Positions 36,772 to 47,281 are shown, numbered from the stretch's first letter. The stretch: 64,000 nt of DNA from Microbacterium testaceum StLB037 (GCF_008763945.1 NZ_VTQH01000001.1:1240110-1304109), one strand, 5' to 3'. The notes: generated by a model not told the origin, from the sequence alone. Made by a program: numbers and translations.

Positions 36772-38171
36772 CCGATCAGAAGCTCACCCGTTCCGGCGAT
36801 GCCGTGTCCACCGACACGGCCGTCATGCGCGCCCTGAAGAAGATCCGCGTTCCCGCCAAGCAGCGCAATCGCGAGCTGGGCCTGCTCCTGTTCGCGATCG
36901 TCGTCTACGGCGGCGCGGTCGTGCTCGTGCAGCTGGGCGTGAGCAGCACCGTCGAGACCGGTTATCTCACGATCGCCGCGATCCCGGCCGTGCTCGCCCT
37001 GGTCATGCACATCGTGCTGCGCCTGCGCGCGCGCGACGCCGACCCCTTCGTGCTGCCCATCGCCACCGTCCTCACGGGCCTCGGTATCGCGATGATCTAC
37101 CGCATCGACCTGGCCGAGAAGGCGAGCGGGTGGGATGCCACGGGCAACCGCCAGATCGCCTGGGCGGCCATCGCGATGGTCGCGGCTCTCGCCGTGCTGA
37201 TCTTCGTGCGCAACTACCGCGTGCTCTTCCGGTACACCTACCTGTTCGGCCTCGTCGGCATCCTGCTCCTGCTCCTGCCGTTCGTGCCGGGGCTGGGCAC
37301 CGACCAGAACGCCGACGTGTGGGTGTCGCTCGGCTTCGTGTCGTTCCAGCCGGGCGAGCTCGCCAAGATCTGCCTCGCGATCTTCTTCGCCGGCTACCTC
37401 GTGCGCACGAGGGAGAGCCTCACCTCCACCGGCACGCGCTTCCTCTTCATGACGTGGCCGCGCGCGCGCGAGCTCGGCCCCGTGCTCATCATCTGGCTCG
37501 TCTCGCTGGGCATCATCGTCCTCCAGCGCGACCTGGGCACCGGCCTGCTCATCTTCGGCATGTTCGTGGCGATGCTCTACGTCGCCACCGGAAAGACCAG
37601 CTGGGTGCTGATCGGCCTGGTGCTGGTCGCGAGCGGTGCGTTCCTGGCATCCCGAGTCCTCCCGTACGTCAACGGTCGCTTCGCCAACTGGCTGAACGCC
37701 TTCGACCCCGAGGTCATCAACCGCGACGGCGGCAGCTACCAGCTCGTTCAGGGGATCTTCGGCCTCGCGCACGGCGGTCTGTTCGGCACCGGTCTCGGGC
37801 AGGGCCGGCCGTACATCACGCCGCTCTCGCAGAGCGACTACATCGTCCCGAGCCTCGGCGAGGAGCTGGGCCTCGTAGGCCTGTTCGCGATCCTCGCGCT
37901 CTACATGGTGTTCACCAGCCGCGGCATCCGCATCGGGCTCGCGGGACAGGACGACTTCGGCAAGCTGCTGGCCACGGGCTTCTCGTTCACGATCGCGCTG
38001 CAGGTCTTCATCATGGTCGGCGGTGTCACCCGCGTGATCCCGCTGACCGGCCTGACCACCCCGTTCCTCGCGGCCGGTGGATCGTCGCTGATCGCGAACT
38101 GGATCATCGTGGCGTTCCTGCTGCGCATCTCCGACGCGGTGCGCAGCCGCCCCCGGGTGGTGATCGGCTGA
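36768..38171 (+). CDS. rodA: FtsW/RodA/SpoVE family peptidoglycan polymerase
   Basis: A 467-residue SEDS protein starting at ATG 36768 within the end of pstP. About 12 membrane helices with the family signatures SFQPGELAKI, LQRDLGTGLLIFG (the essential Asp) and LSQSDYIVPSLGEELGLVG, and GLTTPFLAAGGSSL near the end. SEDS proteins polymerise glycan strands from lipid II, working with the PBP encoded next. A 17-codon frame (38171-38224) begins in its stop codon and ends within the pbpA start. Confidence 0.95.
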   Translation: MTDQKLTRSGDAVSTDTAVMRALKKIRVPAKQRNRELGLLLFAIVVYGGAVVLVQLGVSSTVETGYLTIAAIPAVLALVMHIVLRLRARDADPFVLPIATVLTGLGIAMIYRIDLAEKASGWDATGNRQIAWAAIAMVAALAVLIFVRNYRVLFRYTYLFGLVGILLLLLPFVPGLGTDQNADVWVSLGFVSFQPGELAKICLAIFFAGYLVRTRESLTSTGTRFLFMTWPRARELGPVLIIWLVSLGIIVLQRDLGTGLLIFGMFVAMLYVATGKTSWVLIGLVLVASGAFLASRVLPYVNGRFANWLNAFDPEVINRDGGSYQLVQGIFGLAHGGLFGTGLGQGRPYITPLSQSDYIVPSLGEELGLVGLFAILALYMVFTSRGIRIGLAGQDDFGKLLATGFSFTIALQVFIMVGGVTRVIPLTGLTTPFLAAGGSSLIANWIIVAFLLRISDAVRSRPRVVIG

Positions 38172-38220
38172 TGCTCCACCCGTCCGCCCCCACCGACACC
38201 CCGATCCTGGAGGAGGCACC

Positions 38221-39675
38221 GTGACCAAAGAACTCCGTCGCCTCAGCATCGTCATGCTGGCGATGTTCCTGGCCCTGTTCGCCTCGACGAGCATCATCCA
38301 GGTCGCTCAGGCCAACTCGCTCACCAACACCTCCGGGAACACCCGGGCGCTGTACGACTCGTACCAGATCCAGCGCGGCTCGATCATCGCCGGCGGGACG
38401 GCGATCGCCTCGTCGGTCCCGTCCGACGACGTCTACAGCTGGCAGCGTCAATACACGGATGCCGAGATGTGGGCGCCCGTCACCGGATACATGAACCCGG
38501 TGCTCGACGTGAAGACCCAGATCGAGTCGGCCGAGAATAGCGTGCTGAGCGGCTCGGACTCGAACCAGTTCTTCTCGCGCATCGATCGGGCCATCACCGG
38601 TCAGGCACCGCGCGGCTCGAACGTCGAGCTCTCGCTCGATCCGAAGGTGCAGAAGGCCGCGTGGGACGCCATGGGCGATCTCCAGGGTGCCGTCGTCGCG
38701 ATCGAGCCCTCCACCGGCCGCATCCTCGCGATGGTGTCGAAGCCCAGCTACGACACCAACACCCTCGCCTCCCACGACACGGACGCCGTCAACGCGGCGT
38801 ACGACCAGCTCGTGGCCGACCCGAGCAAGCCGATGGACAACCGGGCCATCGCGGGCAACCTCAACCCTCCGGGCTCGACCTTCAAGCTCGTCGTGGCCTC
38901 CGCCGCCCTGGCATCCGGTCGCTACACGCCCGACTCGGCCTTCCCGAACGTCGCCGCGTACACGCTTCCGCAGTCCACCAACGTCGTCAGCAACGCCGGT
39001 GGGGGCACCTGTGGCGAGGGCGACACCGTCACGATCGCCACCGCCCTGCGTCTGAGCTGCAACATCCCGATGGCGGAGCTCGCGGTGGAACTCGGCGCCG
39101 ACGCCATCCGCGCCGAGGCCGAGAAGTACGGCTTCAACAAATCGTTCGACATGCCGCTGGAGTCCACGGCGTCGACCTACCCCACCTCGCCGAACGCGCC
39201 GCAGACCGCCCTGAGCGGCTTCGGCCAGGGCGATGTGCGCGCTACGCCGCTGCAGATGGCCATGGTGTCCGCCGGCATCGCGAACGACGGCGTGGTGATG
39301 AACCCGCGGATGGTCGATCGCGTGATCGAGCCGAATCTGTCGGTCAAAGACGAGGCCAGCAGCAGTGAGTTCGGCCGGGCTCTCGAGTCTTCGGTCGCCG
39401 CGCAGATGGTCACCATGATGACGGCGAACGTCCAGGACGGCGCGGCATCGAATGCAAGAATAGACGGGGTCGCAGTGGCGGGTAAGACCGGCACCGCGGA
39501 GAACGATTCCCGTCCCTACACTCTCTGGTTCACCGGCTTCGCACCGGCGGAAGACCCGAAGGTCGCCGTCGCCGTGGTCGTCGAAAACGGTGGAGGCCAG
39601 GGGCAGAACGGGAGCGGCAACGAGATCGCCGCCCCGATAGCGAAGAAGGTCATGGAGGCGGTGCTGGGTAAATGA
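38221..39675 (+). CDS. pbpA: Penicillin-binding transpeptidase (class B)
   Basis: A 484-residue enzyme starting at GTG 38221 after GGAGGCACC. An N-terminal membrane helix (about 9-30) precedes the class B dimerisation region and, from about 150, the transpeptidase with all motifs: GSTFKLV (catalytic Ser and Lys), SCN in LRLSCNIPM, and KTGTAE. It cross-links peptidoglycan as partner of RodA and sits outside the membrane. It overlaps pknA by 4 bases. Confidence 0.95.
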   Translation: MTKELRRLSIVMLAMFLALFASTSIIQVAQANSLTNTSGNTRALYDSYQIQRGSIIAGGTAIASSVPSDDVYSWQRQYTDAEMWAPVTGYMNPVLDVKTQIESAENSVLSGSDSNQFFSRIDRAITGQAPRGSNVELSLDPKVQKAAWDAMGDLQGAVVAIEPSTGRILAMVSKPSYDTNTLASHDTDAVNAAYDQLVADPSKPMDNRAIAGNLNPPGSTFKLVVASAALASGRYTPDSAFPNVAAYTLPQSTNVVSNAGGGTCGEGDTVTIATALRLSCNIPMAELAVELGADAIRAEAEKYGFNKSFDMPLESTASTYPTSPNAPQTALSGFGQGDVRATPLQMAMVSAGIANDGVVMNPRMVDRVIEPNLSVKDEASSSEFGRALESSVAAQMVTMMTANVQDGAASNARIDGVAVAGKTGTAENDSRPYTLWFTGFAPAEDPKVAVAVVVENGGGQGQNGSGNEIAAPIAKKVMEAVLGK

Positions 39676-41450
39676 GACCGACGCAGGGTGTGACCTTCGG
39701 AGGACGCTACGAGCTCGATTCGCGTATCGCGATCGGCGGGATGGGCGAGGTCTGGGAGGCGACGGATCACGTCATCGGACGCACCGTCGCGATCAAGATC
39801 CTCAAAGACGAGTACATGGGCGACCCCGGCTTCCTCGAGCGCTTCCGCGCCGAGGCCCGCCACGCCGCACTCGTCAACCACGAGGGCATCGCGAGCGTGT
39901 TCGACTACGGCGAGGAGGACGGCAGCGCCTTCCTCGTGATGGAGCTCGTTCCGGGCGAAGCCCTGTCGACGATCCTCGAGCGCGACGGCTCCCTCTCGAC
40001 CGACAAGACCCTCGACGTCGTCGCCCAGACGGCCGCCGCCCTGCAGGCCGCGCACGCCGCGGGTCTCGTCCACCGGGACATCAAGCCGGGAAACCTGCTC
40101 ATCACGCCCGACGGACGCGTCAAGATCACCGACTTCGGCATCGCCCGCATCGCCGACCAGGTACCCCTCACCGCCACCGGTCAGGTCATGGGCACCGTGC
40201 AGTACCTCTCGCCCGAGCAGGCGTCCGGTCACCCCGCGTCGCCCGCGACCGACACGTACTCGCTCGGAATCGTGGCCTACGAGTGCCTCGCCGGCAAACG
40301 CCCGTTCACGGGCGAGTCGCAGGTCGCGATCGCCATGGCCCAGATCAACGAGCAGCCCGCGCCGCTGCCGCCCACCGTGGCGCAGCCGGTGCAGAACCTC
40401 GTGATGGCCATGATCGCCAAGAAGCCCGACGACCGTCCGGCGTCGTCCGCGGCCGTCTCGCGCGCCGCCACGGCGCTTCGTCGCGGCGACCTCGCCGCCG
40501 CCGCGGCGGCGGTTCCGGCGATCGCCGGGGGTGCCGCCCTCGCCGATGACGCCACGCAGCTTCTGACCGCCGGCGGACAGACCTCGGCCACCACGCGCCT
40601 CATGCCCGCTCCCGCGGCCGCCACGTCGCTCCTGACCGAGGAGCACACCGAAGAAGACCCGGCTCCGCAGAAGAAGAAGCGCAGCCCGTGGACGTGGCCG
40701 CTGATCGCCCTCATCGCGCTGCTCGCGTTGGTGCTCATCGGCACCCTCTTCACGCTGCTGTCGAACCAGGGCGAGCCCGACGCCGCTCCCTCGAGCCCCT
40801 CGGCCACCGTCTCGACGACTCCCTCGTCCCCCCCGTCTCCCTCGCAGACCCCGACGCCTTCGGCCACCCTCGTCGACGTCGACGCGCTGAACCTCGTCGG
40901 CAAGACGTGCGATGAGGCGCGAGAGATCCTGCGCGATGCGAATCTGGGCGCGCGGTGCACGCCGGGGAACGCCGCCGCCAGCGCCGATCAGGTCGGCAAG
41001 ATCTACACCGTCGATCCCACCGGGCGCAACGCGCAGGGAACCGAGATCGAGGTCACGTACTACGGAGACGAGACGCCCCTCTCGGCTCCGGGCACCCCTG
41101 CCCTGCCCGGGACGTCCGTGGCAGCCGGCAGCGACATCCAGGTCTCGTGGCAGCAGTACTCCTGCCCCTCGGGCACGGGTTCCGTCACGTCGTACAACTT
41201 CACCGCGACGAATGGCACCTTCGACGCCACCGGCCAGTCGACGGCCGTGTTCCCACCCGATGCGCGCAACGCGAAGCTGACGGTCAACAACGCCGCCGGT
41301 CAAACGCTGCGCGTGACCTACACGGTCAGCTGCTCGGGAGCCGGCGACCGCACCGCCGGACCCTCGGGTGAGGCGTCGGCGACGATCACCGGCGGCAGCA
41401 CGCCGTCGGCGTCGCCGACCTCGGCCGCGGTTCCCACCGTCAAGCCCTGA
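39672..41450 (+). CDS. pknA: Ser/Thr protein kinase PknA-like with extracellular domain
   Basis: A 592-residue kinase. Kinase domain (about 10-275): [37 protein letters not shown] and the Ala-Pro-Glu-like SPEQASGHP. After an Ala-rich juxtamembrane region, one membrane helix lies at about 340-360. The outside part starts with a single PASTA-like domain ([18 protein letters not shown], about 400-465), followed by a beta-rich domain of about 110 residues with Cys residues and [19 protein letters not shown]. Classical PknA kinases have little or no extracellular domain, so this is an enlarged version. It acts with PknB and PstP on growth and division proteins. Confidence 0.9.
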   Translation: MRPTQGVTFGGRYELDSRIAIGGMGEVWEATDHVIGRTVAIKILKDEYMGDPGFLERFRAEARHAALVNHEGIASVFDYGEEDGSAFLVMELVPGEALSTILERDGSLSTDKTLDVVAQTAAALQAAHAAGLVHRDIKPGNLLITPDGRVKITDFGIARIADQVPLTATGQVMGTVQYLSPEQASGHPASPATDTYSLGIVAYECLAGKRPFTGESQVAIAMAQINEQPAPLPPTVAQPVQNLVMAMIAKKPDDRPASSAAVSRAATALRRGDLAAAAAAVPAIAGGAALADDATQLLTAGGQTSATTRLMPAPAAATSLLTEEHTEEDPAPQKKKRSPWTWPLIALIALLALVLIGTLFTLLSNQGEPDAAPSSPSATVSTTPSSPPSPSQTPTPSATLVDVDALNLVGKTCDEAREILRDANLGARCTPGNAAASADQVGKIYTVDPTGRNAQGTEIEVTYYGDETPLSAPGTPALPGTSVAAGSDIQVSWQQYSCPSGTGSVTSYNFTATNGTFDATGQSTAVFPPDARNAKLTVNNAAGQTLRVTYTVSCSGAGDRTAGPSGEASATITGGSTPSASPTSAAVPTVKP

Positions 41451-41481
41451 TCCCCCATCCCCCACGCCAGGAGCTCCACCC

Positions 41482-43153
41482 GTGACCACTGAGACGCGCG
41501 TCCTTTCCGGGCGCTACCGCGTCGACGACCTGATCGGTCGCGGCGGCATGGCCAGCGTCTACCGCGGATACGACCAGACGCTGGGCCGCACGGTGGCCAT
41601 CAAGGTGCTCAAGGCCGATCTGGCGGGGGATGCCGCGTTCCGCACGCGCTTCCGCCTCGAAGCTCAGGCGGCGTCGCGCATGGCGCACCCGACGATCGTC
41701 CGCGTCTTCGACGCCGGCGAAGACGTCGAGATCGGCGCGGACGGGCAGGAGCGTCCGGTCCCGTACATCGTCATGGAGCTCGTGCACGGTCGTCTTCTCA
41801 AGGACGTCATCGCCGCGGGCCCTGTCCCCACCGACGACGCGTTGCGCTACGTCGACGGCATCCTGGAGGCTCTCGAGTACTCCCACCGCGCCGGCGTCGT
41901 CCACCGCGACATCAAGCCCGGCAACGTGATGATCACCGAGTCCGGCCGCGTGAAGGTCATGGACTTCGGTATCGCGCGGGCGGTGTCCGATTCGTCGTCC
42001 ACGGTGGCCGAGACCACCGCGATCGTCGGGACGGCGGCGTACTTCTCACCCGAGCAGGCCAAGGGCGAGTCGGTCGACGCGCGCGCCGACCTCTACTCCA
42101 CCGGCGTCGTGCTCTACGAACTGCTCACCGGTCGTCCGCCCTTCCGGGGCGACACTCCGGTCGCCGTCGCCTACCAGCACGTCAGCGAGGCTCCGGTCCC
42201 GCCCAGCGAGATCGTCGAGTCCGTGCCGCGCGCTCTGGATGCCATCGTGCTCCGCGCGCTCGCGAAGGATCCGTTCCAGCGCCCGCAGGATGCGGCGAGC
42301 TTCCGCGAAGCCCTCGATGAGACGGTCGACGGCAAGGGCCCCACGAAGCGCCAGATGTCGGCGCTGTCGAACGAGCTGTACGGGCCGAACCCCCGCCAGG
42401 CAGCCGAGACCGCTCGCTCCCTGCGCCAGCTCAGCACCGACACGACGATGCGCCGGACGCAACCCGGCCCTCCCGTCGCATGGATCTGGGCGGGCGTCAC
42501 GGTGCTCGCGGTGCTGCTGGTCGCCGTGCTCATCTGGGTCATGCAGATCCAGCCGAGCGACGACGTGCCCAGCAGCGCCTACACGGTCCCGAACGTCGTG
42601 GACATGTCGTACGACCGCGCCGTCGAGACGCTCGAGGCGCAGCAGCTCACCGCCAGTCGGGTGAACGAGTCCGACGAGAAGGTCGCGGCGGGCAACGTCG
42701 TCAGCACGGTGCCGGAGGCCGGAACCAACGTCACCGCCGGTCAGCGGATCACGGTCTACGTCTCGACCGGACCCGATACGGCGACCGTTCCGAACCTCGA
42801 CGGGATCACCGAGAGCGAAGCGCGCACCTCGCTGCAGAGCGCCGGACTGTCGGTCGGTTCGATCCGGCGTCAGGACGACCCCGCCCTCGCCGCGGGTACG
42901 ATCATCTCGTCGAGCGTGGCGTCGGGTGCCGAAGTCGCGAAGGGCACGACCGTGAACCTCGTGGTGGCCAGCGGTCAGGTCGTCATCGTCGATTACACCG
43001 GCTACACCGTTGACGGTGCCAAGCGTGAGCTGGAGTCCGACGCGAAACAGCTGACCGTGAAGACGCAGGAAGACCCCGGCTGCAAGGCGGCGGCGATTCC
43101 GACAGTCAAGACGCAGTCGCTGGCCCCGGGCGAAGTCCCCGTGCACAGCGAGA

Positions 43154-43182
<29 letters not shown>
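41482..43182 (+). CDS. pknB: Ser/Thr protein kinase PknB with PASTA domains
   Basis: A 566-residue kinase starting at GTG 41482 after CAGGAG. Kinase domain (about 8-280) with [34 protein letters not shown] and SPEQAKG. Membrane helix at about 333-355. Three PASTA repeats follow: PNVVDMSYDRAVETLEAQ, PNLDGITESEARTSLQSAG and VDYTGYTVDGAKRELESD; the last has two Cys residues and an irregular opening, without the usual VP. PASTA domains sense muropeptides or lipid II, so the kinase couples cell-wall status to growth. Its 3' end overlaps the convergent amidotransferase gene by 29 bases. Confidence 0.95.
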
Positions 43183-43806
<624 letters not shown>

Positions 43807-43810
<4 letters not shown>

Positions 43811-43962
43811 TCGACCGTGACCTCCTGGGGATAGACGAGGTCGCTCACCCAGGGGAACACGTAGAAGAACAGGCCGTAGAGCACGGCGGCGAGAAGAACC
43901 AGGACGATCAACAGACGCACCCACCACGGACCGGGGAGGATGCGCCACAGGGCTCCGTACAT
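43807..43962 (-). CDS. Small membrane protein of the sortase unit
   Basis: 51 residues from ATG 43962, overlapping the sortase stop by 1 base, while its own stop overlaps the amidotransferase start by 4 bases. Reads MYGALWRILPGP, then one membrane helix (about 15-37), then FPWVSDLVYPQE. The spot between sortase E and amidotransferase genes is usually filled by a protein of this size in actinobacteria; its role is unknown. Confidence 0.8.
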
Positions 43963-44759
43963 CAGGATGCTCCAGAGGTCAGGGAGGTCGGCGGACCGGC
44001 GTCGGTGCGCGGGGTGAAGGACTCGAACACGCCGTAGCCGATCGCCCGCTCCGAGAAGCCGTATCGCGGACTGCACGTCGTCATGGTGATCACGCGATCG
44101 GTCGCCTCGATCTGCGGCTGCTGGGGTGTCGGCAGCAGGACGTTGACGCCGTCGGGGCGCACGTACTCCAGATTGCGGAACCGGTAGGTATACCAGCCGC
44201 CCTCGGTCTCGACCACGATGGCATCGCCGATGCGCAACGAGGGCAGGTCCGCGAAGGGTGCTCCATGGCTACCACGGTGGCCGGCGATGGCGAAGTTGCC
44301 GACCTGACCCGGCATCGCCGTGTCGGGGTAATGCCCGAGGCCGATGGGGTCGAGCGTGCGAGACGAGCTGACGCCGCCGGCGACCTTGAAGTGGTAGTCC
44401 GAGCCGAGGCGGGGGATCCACACGACGCCGAAGACCTGGGCGTCGCCCGGCTGGTCGAGAGCGGGCGGGTCAGCCGTGGGAGGCGCGGACGGCTGCGCCG
44501 GAGCGGAGGCGGTCGCGGACGGGGCCGGCACCGGCGGGGGGTCGGCGTTCCACTGCTCGCTGAGCTGCCTGCCTTCGTCCTTGAACTGGGCACCGATGAT
44601 CGCGTCGCCGATCCAGAGCTGCCACACGACGAACAGCAGCACGAGCACGCCCGCCGTGACGAGGAGATCCCCGATGACGCCGATCACCGACACCCGGCGA
44701 CGGGTCGCGCGCCCGCGTCGTGAGCCCCGACGGGTCTGCGGCTGATCAACGGTCTGCAC
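43962..44759 (-). CDS. srtE: Class E sortase
   Basis: A 265-residue enzyme from GTG 44759. A basic N-terminus and one membrane helix (about 30-52) precede a Pro/Ala-rich linker and the sortase domain. The catalytic residues are present: His in NFAIAGHRGSHGAPF, Cys in ITMTTCSPRYG, and a following Arg in SERAIGYG. Class E sortases attach LAXTG-type surface proteins to the cell wall in actinobacteria; the adjacent genes encode no obvious substrate. The TAGACT -10 box lies 7 bases upstream on the minus strand. Confidence 0.93.
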   Translation of the reverse strand: MQTVDQPQTRRGSRRGRATRRRVSVIGVIGDLLVTAGVLVLLFVVWQLWIGDAIIGAQFKDEGRQLSEQWNADPPPVPAPSATASAPAQPSAPPTADPPALDQPGDAQVFGVVWIPRLGSDYHFKVAGGVSSSRTLDPIGLGHYPDTAMPGQVGNFAIAGHRGSHGAPFADLPSLRIGDAIVVETEGGWYTYRFRNLEYVRPDGVNVLLPTPQQPQIEATDRVITMTTCSPRYGFSERAIGYGVFESFTPRTDAGPPTSLTSGAS

Positions 44760-44772
44760 GGGGTGCAGTCTA
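44760..44772 (-). promoter_or_regulatory. Leaderless -10 box of srtE
   Basis: TAGACT (minus strand, 44767-44772), 7 bases before GTG 44759. This fixes that start over upstream frames. Confidence 0.5.
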
Positions 44773-44801
44773 GTTCCGCGGGATTGCGGGCACCTGACCG
44801 T

Positions 44802-44814
44802 TAGACTGTCCGGC
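44802..44814 (+). promoter_or_regulatory. Leaderless -10 box of crgA
   Basis: TAGACT at 44802-44807, 7 bases before ATG 44815. The same hexamer serves the divergent srtE gene. Confidence 0.5.
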
Positions 44815-45054
44815 ATGGCTCGAACTGGCAAAGGCGAAGACCCGATCGCTGAGCGCAACGAAGGCGGATCGGCTCCGAACCCGGTGTGGTTCCTGCCCAT
44901 CATGATCGGCCTCATGCTCATCGGCCTCGTGTGGGTCCTGGTGTTCTACCTCAGCAACTCGCAGTTTCCGATCCCGGGCATCGGGCCGTGGAACCTCGTC
45001 ATCGGCTTCGGTATCGCCTTCATCGGGTTCCTCATGACCACGAAGTGGCGCTGA
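44815..45054 (+). CDS. crgA: Cell division protein CrgA
   Basis: A 79-residue protein with two membrane helices (about 25-46 and 57-77). The motif NPVWFLPIMIGLMLIGLVWVLVFYLS and PIPGIGPWNLVIGFGIAFIGFLM are characteristic of CrgA, which binds FtsZ-ring and septal wall proteins in actinobacteria. The gene follows the pknB-srtE cluster, as in mycobacteria and Streptomyces. Confidence 0.96.
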   Translation: MARTGKGEDPIAERNEGGSAPNPVWFLPIMIGLMLIGLVWVLVFYLSNSQFPIPGIGPWNLVIGFGIAFIGFLMTTKWR

Positions 45055-45058
45055 CTTA

Positions 45059-45085
45059 CACAGGTGTAATTCATCCCCACCTGTG
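45059..45085. terminator. Candidate hairpin between crgA and the rhomboid gene
   Basis: CACAGGTG / CACCTGTG, an 8-bp stem with an 11-base loop, directly after crgA and overlapping the DnaA-like boxes described separately. Confidence 0.4.
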
Positions 45086-45102
45086 GATGGGCCTGTGGAT
45101 AA
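45082..45102. promoter_or_regulatory. Isolated DnaA-box pair
   Basis: TGTGGATGG (45082-45090) and the perfect box TGTGGATAA (45094-45102), both in the same orientation, in the gap between crgA and the convergent rhomboid gene, about 13 kb from oriC. Confidence 0.5.
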
Positions 45103-45105
45103 CCG

Positions 45106-46032
45106 TCAGACGAAGAACACGGCCGGGATCGCGAGCAGCGCGATCAGCACGACAGTGAGCCCGACGAGCAGGCCGATCTGCAGGCGCTTGCGAGTCGCAG
45201 CGCGCGTGCGCGCATAGATCAGCCCCACGCCGGCCCCGGTGACGAGGCCGCCCAGGTGCGCCTGCCACGAGATCCCGACCGCCGCGAGCGATCCGGCGAA
45301 GTCGCCGGAGCCGACCGCTCCGATCGCCGCGATCACGAACGGCCACGCGAAATTGATGCCGATCAGTATCGCGATCACGCGGATATCCGCGCCGATGTGG
45401 CGGCCGATCACGAGCAGCGCACCGAAGAGGGCGAAGATCGCCCCCGAAGCGCCCACCGTCCACACACCGGGCGCGAGGAGCGCGACCGCGACGGAGCCGC
45501 CGAGCGCGCCGATCAGATACAGCGCGAGAAAGCGTGCGCGTCCCAGCAACGGCTCGAGACTGCGTCCGATGAACCACAGCGCGAGCATGTTCAGCCCGAC
45601 GTGGAAGAAGCCGCTGTGGACGAGTGCGACCGTCAGCAATCGCCACGGCTGGACGGCGCCCGCCTGCGGGAGCACGAAGAGGCTGTTGAAGGCGAGCAGG
45701 TTGGTGATGATCCCGCCCACACCCGGAATCAGTCCGATGATGTAGACGAGCCCGGTAACAGCGATGATGCCGAGCGTCATCTGCGGTCGACCGGCCGAGA
45801 CCACCGACATGGGCCGAGAGGCCCAGCGGCGTTGCGCCTTCTTCTGGGCCGGGGTCTGCGATGCGCGCTGCTGCGCCATGCACTCCGGGCAGATGACGCC
45901 GACGGCGGCGGGTGTCCGGCACTCCGAACACACGGTGCGCATGCACCGCTGGCACAGCACGAAGCTCTGCCGGTCCGGATGCCGGTAACAGAAGTTGTCG
46001 CTGTTGCGACGAAACTCGTCAGTCGTGGACAC
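45106..46032 (-). CDS. Rhomboid-family intramembrane protease
   Basis: A 308-residue protein. Residues 10-60 form a zinc-binding module of the CxxHP, CxxC, CxxC, CxxC kind (NFCYRHPDR, LCQRC, VCSEC, ICPEC). Membrane core from about 85: the LVHSGFFHVGLNMLALW helix, GASGAIFALFGA with the catalytic Ser, and QAHLGGLVTG with the catalytic His. It should cut membrane-spanning substrates, unknown here. Located convergent to crgA and downstream of the cyclophilin gene. Confidence 0.92.
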   Translation of the reverse strand: MSTTDEFRRNSDNFCYRHPDRQSFVLCQRCMRTVCSECRTPAAVGVICPECMAQQRASQTPAQKKAQRRWASRPMSVVSAGRPQMTLGIIAVTGLVYIIGLIPGVGGIITNLLAFNSLFVLPQAGAVQPWRLLTVALVHSGFFHVGLNMLALWFIGRSLEPLLGRARFLALYLIGALGGSVAVALLAPGVWTVGASGAIFALFGALLVIGRHIGADIRVIAILIGINFAWPFVIAAIGAVGSGDFAGSLAAVGISWQAHLGGLVTGAGVGLIYARTRAATRKRLQIGLLVGLTVVLIALLAIPAVFFV

Positions 46033-46050
46033 CCGCCGCCGCCTGGGAGG

Positions 46051-46608
46051 TCAGACCGAGACGACGTCGACCGACTGGAGCACGACGGGCTCGATCGGAC
46101 GGTCGCCCGCGGCGGTGGGGACGGACGCGATCTTGTCGACGACGGCCTTCGACTCGTCGTCGGCCACCTCGCCGAAGATGGTGTGCTTGCCCTGGAGCCA
46201 CGGCGTGGGGTCGGTCGTGATGAAGAACTGCGAGCCGTTGGTTCCCTCGGGCTGACCGGTGATGGCGTTGCGGCGCAGACCCGCGTTGGCCATGGCCAGC
46301 TTGTAGGGCTGCGTGAAGTCGAGCTCGGGGCTGATCTCGTCGTTGAAGTTGTAGCCGGGTCCGCCGATACCCTGACCGAGCGGGTCGCCGCCCTGGATCA
46401 TGAAGTTGGGGATGATGCGGTGGAAGATGACGTCCTTATAGAGGGGTCCCTCGCCCTTGGCACCCGTGGCGGGGTTCGTCCACTCCTGGGTTCCGTCGGA
46501 GAGCCCGACGAAGTTGCGGACGGTACGCGGAGCGTGGTCGCCGAACAGGTTGACGACGATGTCGCCGTGGTTGGTGTGCAGGGTCGCGACGGCGGTGTGG
46601 TTGGCCAT
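46051..46608 (-). CDS. Cytosolic peptidyl-prolyl cis-trans isomerase (cyclophilin)
   Basis: A 185-residue cyclophilin without a signal sequence. Core motifs: TNHGDIVVNLFGDHAPRTVRNF, FHRIIPNFMIQGGDP (catalytic Arg with FHR), [11 protein letters not shown] and HTIFGEVA. The His/Arg/Phe active-site set is complete, unlike the altered cyclophilin lipoprotein at 2163. It likely precedes the rhomboid gene in one transcript (18-base gap). A GAGAAT 6 bases upstream of the ATG may be a -10 box. Confidence 0.94.
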   Translation of the reverse strand: MANHTAVATLHTNHGDIVVNLFGDHAPRTVRNFVGLSDGTQEWTNPATGAKGEGPLYKDVIFHRIIPNFMIQGGDPLGQGIGGPGYNFNDEISPELDFTQPYKLAMANAGLRRNAITGQPEGTNGSQFFITTDPTPWLQGKHTIFGEVADDESKAVVDKIASVPTAAGDRPIEPVVLQSVDVVSV

Positions 46609-46708
46609 GGGTACATTCTCTCAGAGTTATCTGCAAGGGTCGGCGGTGCCGGCGACCCGTTCTGGCAAGATGAACGAACGTACATCCCATCGACAGGGAG
46701 GATGAGCC

Positions 46709-47281
46709 GTGGGCCTCAGCCGCAAGAGCAAGAAGGAACTGCGCAAGCTCCAGAAGCACGCCGCCAAGGTGTGGGAGTCGCAGCAGGTGCTGCTGGGCGA
46801 GAGCGGGAAGGTCGCTCGTGAAGCCGGCCACCAGCTCGGTCGCTTCAGCCGCGAAGACCTCGTCCCCGCCGTGCAGGACGGGTACAACAAGTACGCCGCT
46901 CCGTACGTCGACAAGAGCGTGAAGTACAGCAACCGCTTCCTCAGCCACAAGGTGGTTCCCGCGGCCGGTGCCGTGGTCGGCGGAGCGATGTCGGTGTGGG
47001 ATGCCGCGGGCGACACCCGCGACCGCCTCGCGAAGGGTCGCGGCTTCGAACTCGACACCCACAAGTACGCCAAGCGTGCCGAGAAGTACGGCAAGCAGGC
47101 GTCCAAGCGCCTCGCCAAGAAGCTTCCGTCGCAGCACGACGGCATCGGTGCCGGTGGCGTCATCGCCATCATCCTCGGCGTCGTGGCCGCCGCGGGCGTC
47201 GCGTACGCCGCGTGGCAGACGCTGCGGGCCGACGACGAGCTGTGGGTGGCCGACGACCCGCTGCGCGCACCGGACGCGTGA
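46709..47281 (+). CDS. Conserved small protein with C-terminal membrane helix
   Basis: A 190-residue protein starting at GTG 46709 after GGGAGGA. Rich in Lys and Arg; the first 60 residues are helical (SRKSKKELRKLQKHAAKVW), the middle holds a short hydrophobic stretch near SHKVVPAAGAVVGGAMSV, and one strong membrane helix lies at about 147-168 (GGVIAIILGVVAAAGVAYAAW). I do not know a function. It overlaps the tRNA deacylase gene by 4 bases. Confidence 0.7.
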   Translation: MGLSRKSKKELRKLQKHAAKVWESQQVLLGESGKVAREAGHQLGRFSREDLVPAVQDGYNKYAAPYVDKSVKYSNRFLSHKVVPAAGAVVGGAMSVWDAAGDTRDRLAKGRGFELDTHKYAKRAEKYGKQASKRLAKKLPSQHDGIGAGGVIAIILGVVAAAGVAYAAWQTLRADDELWVADDPLRAPDA

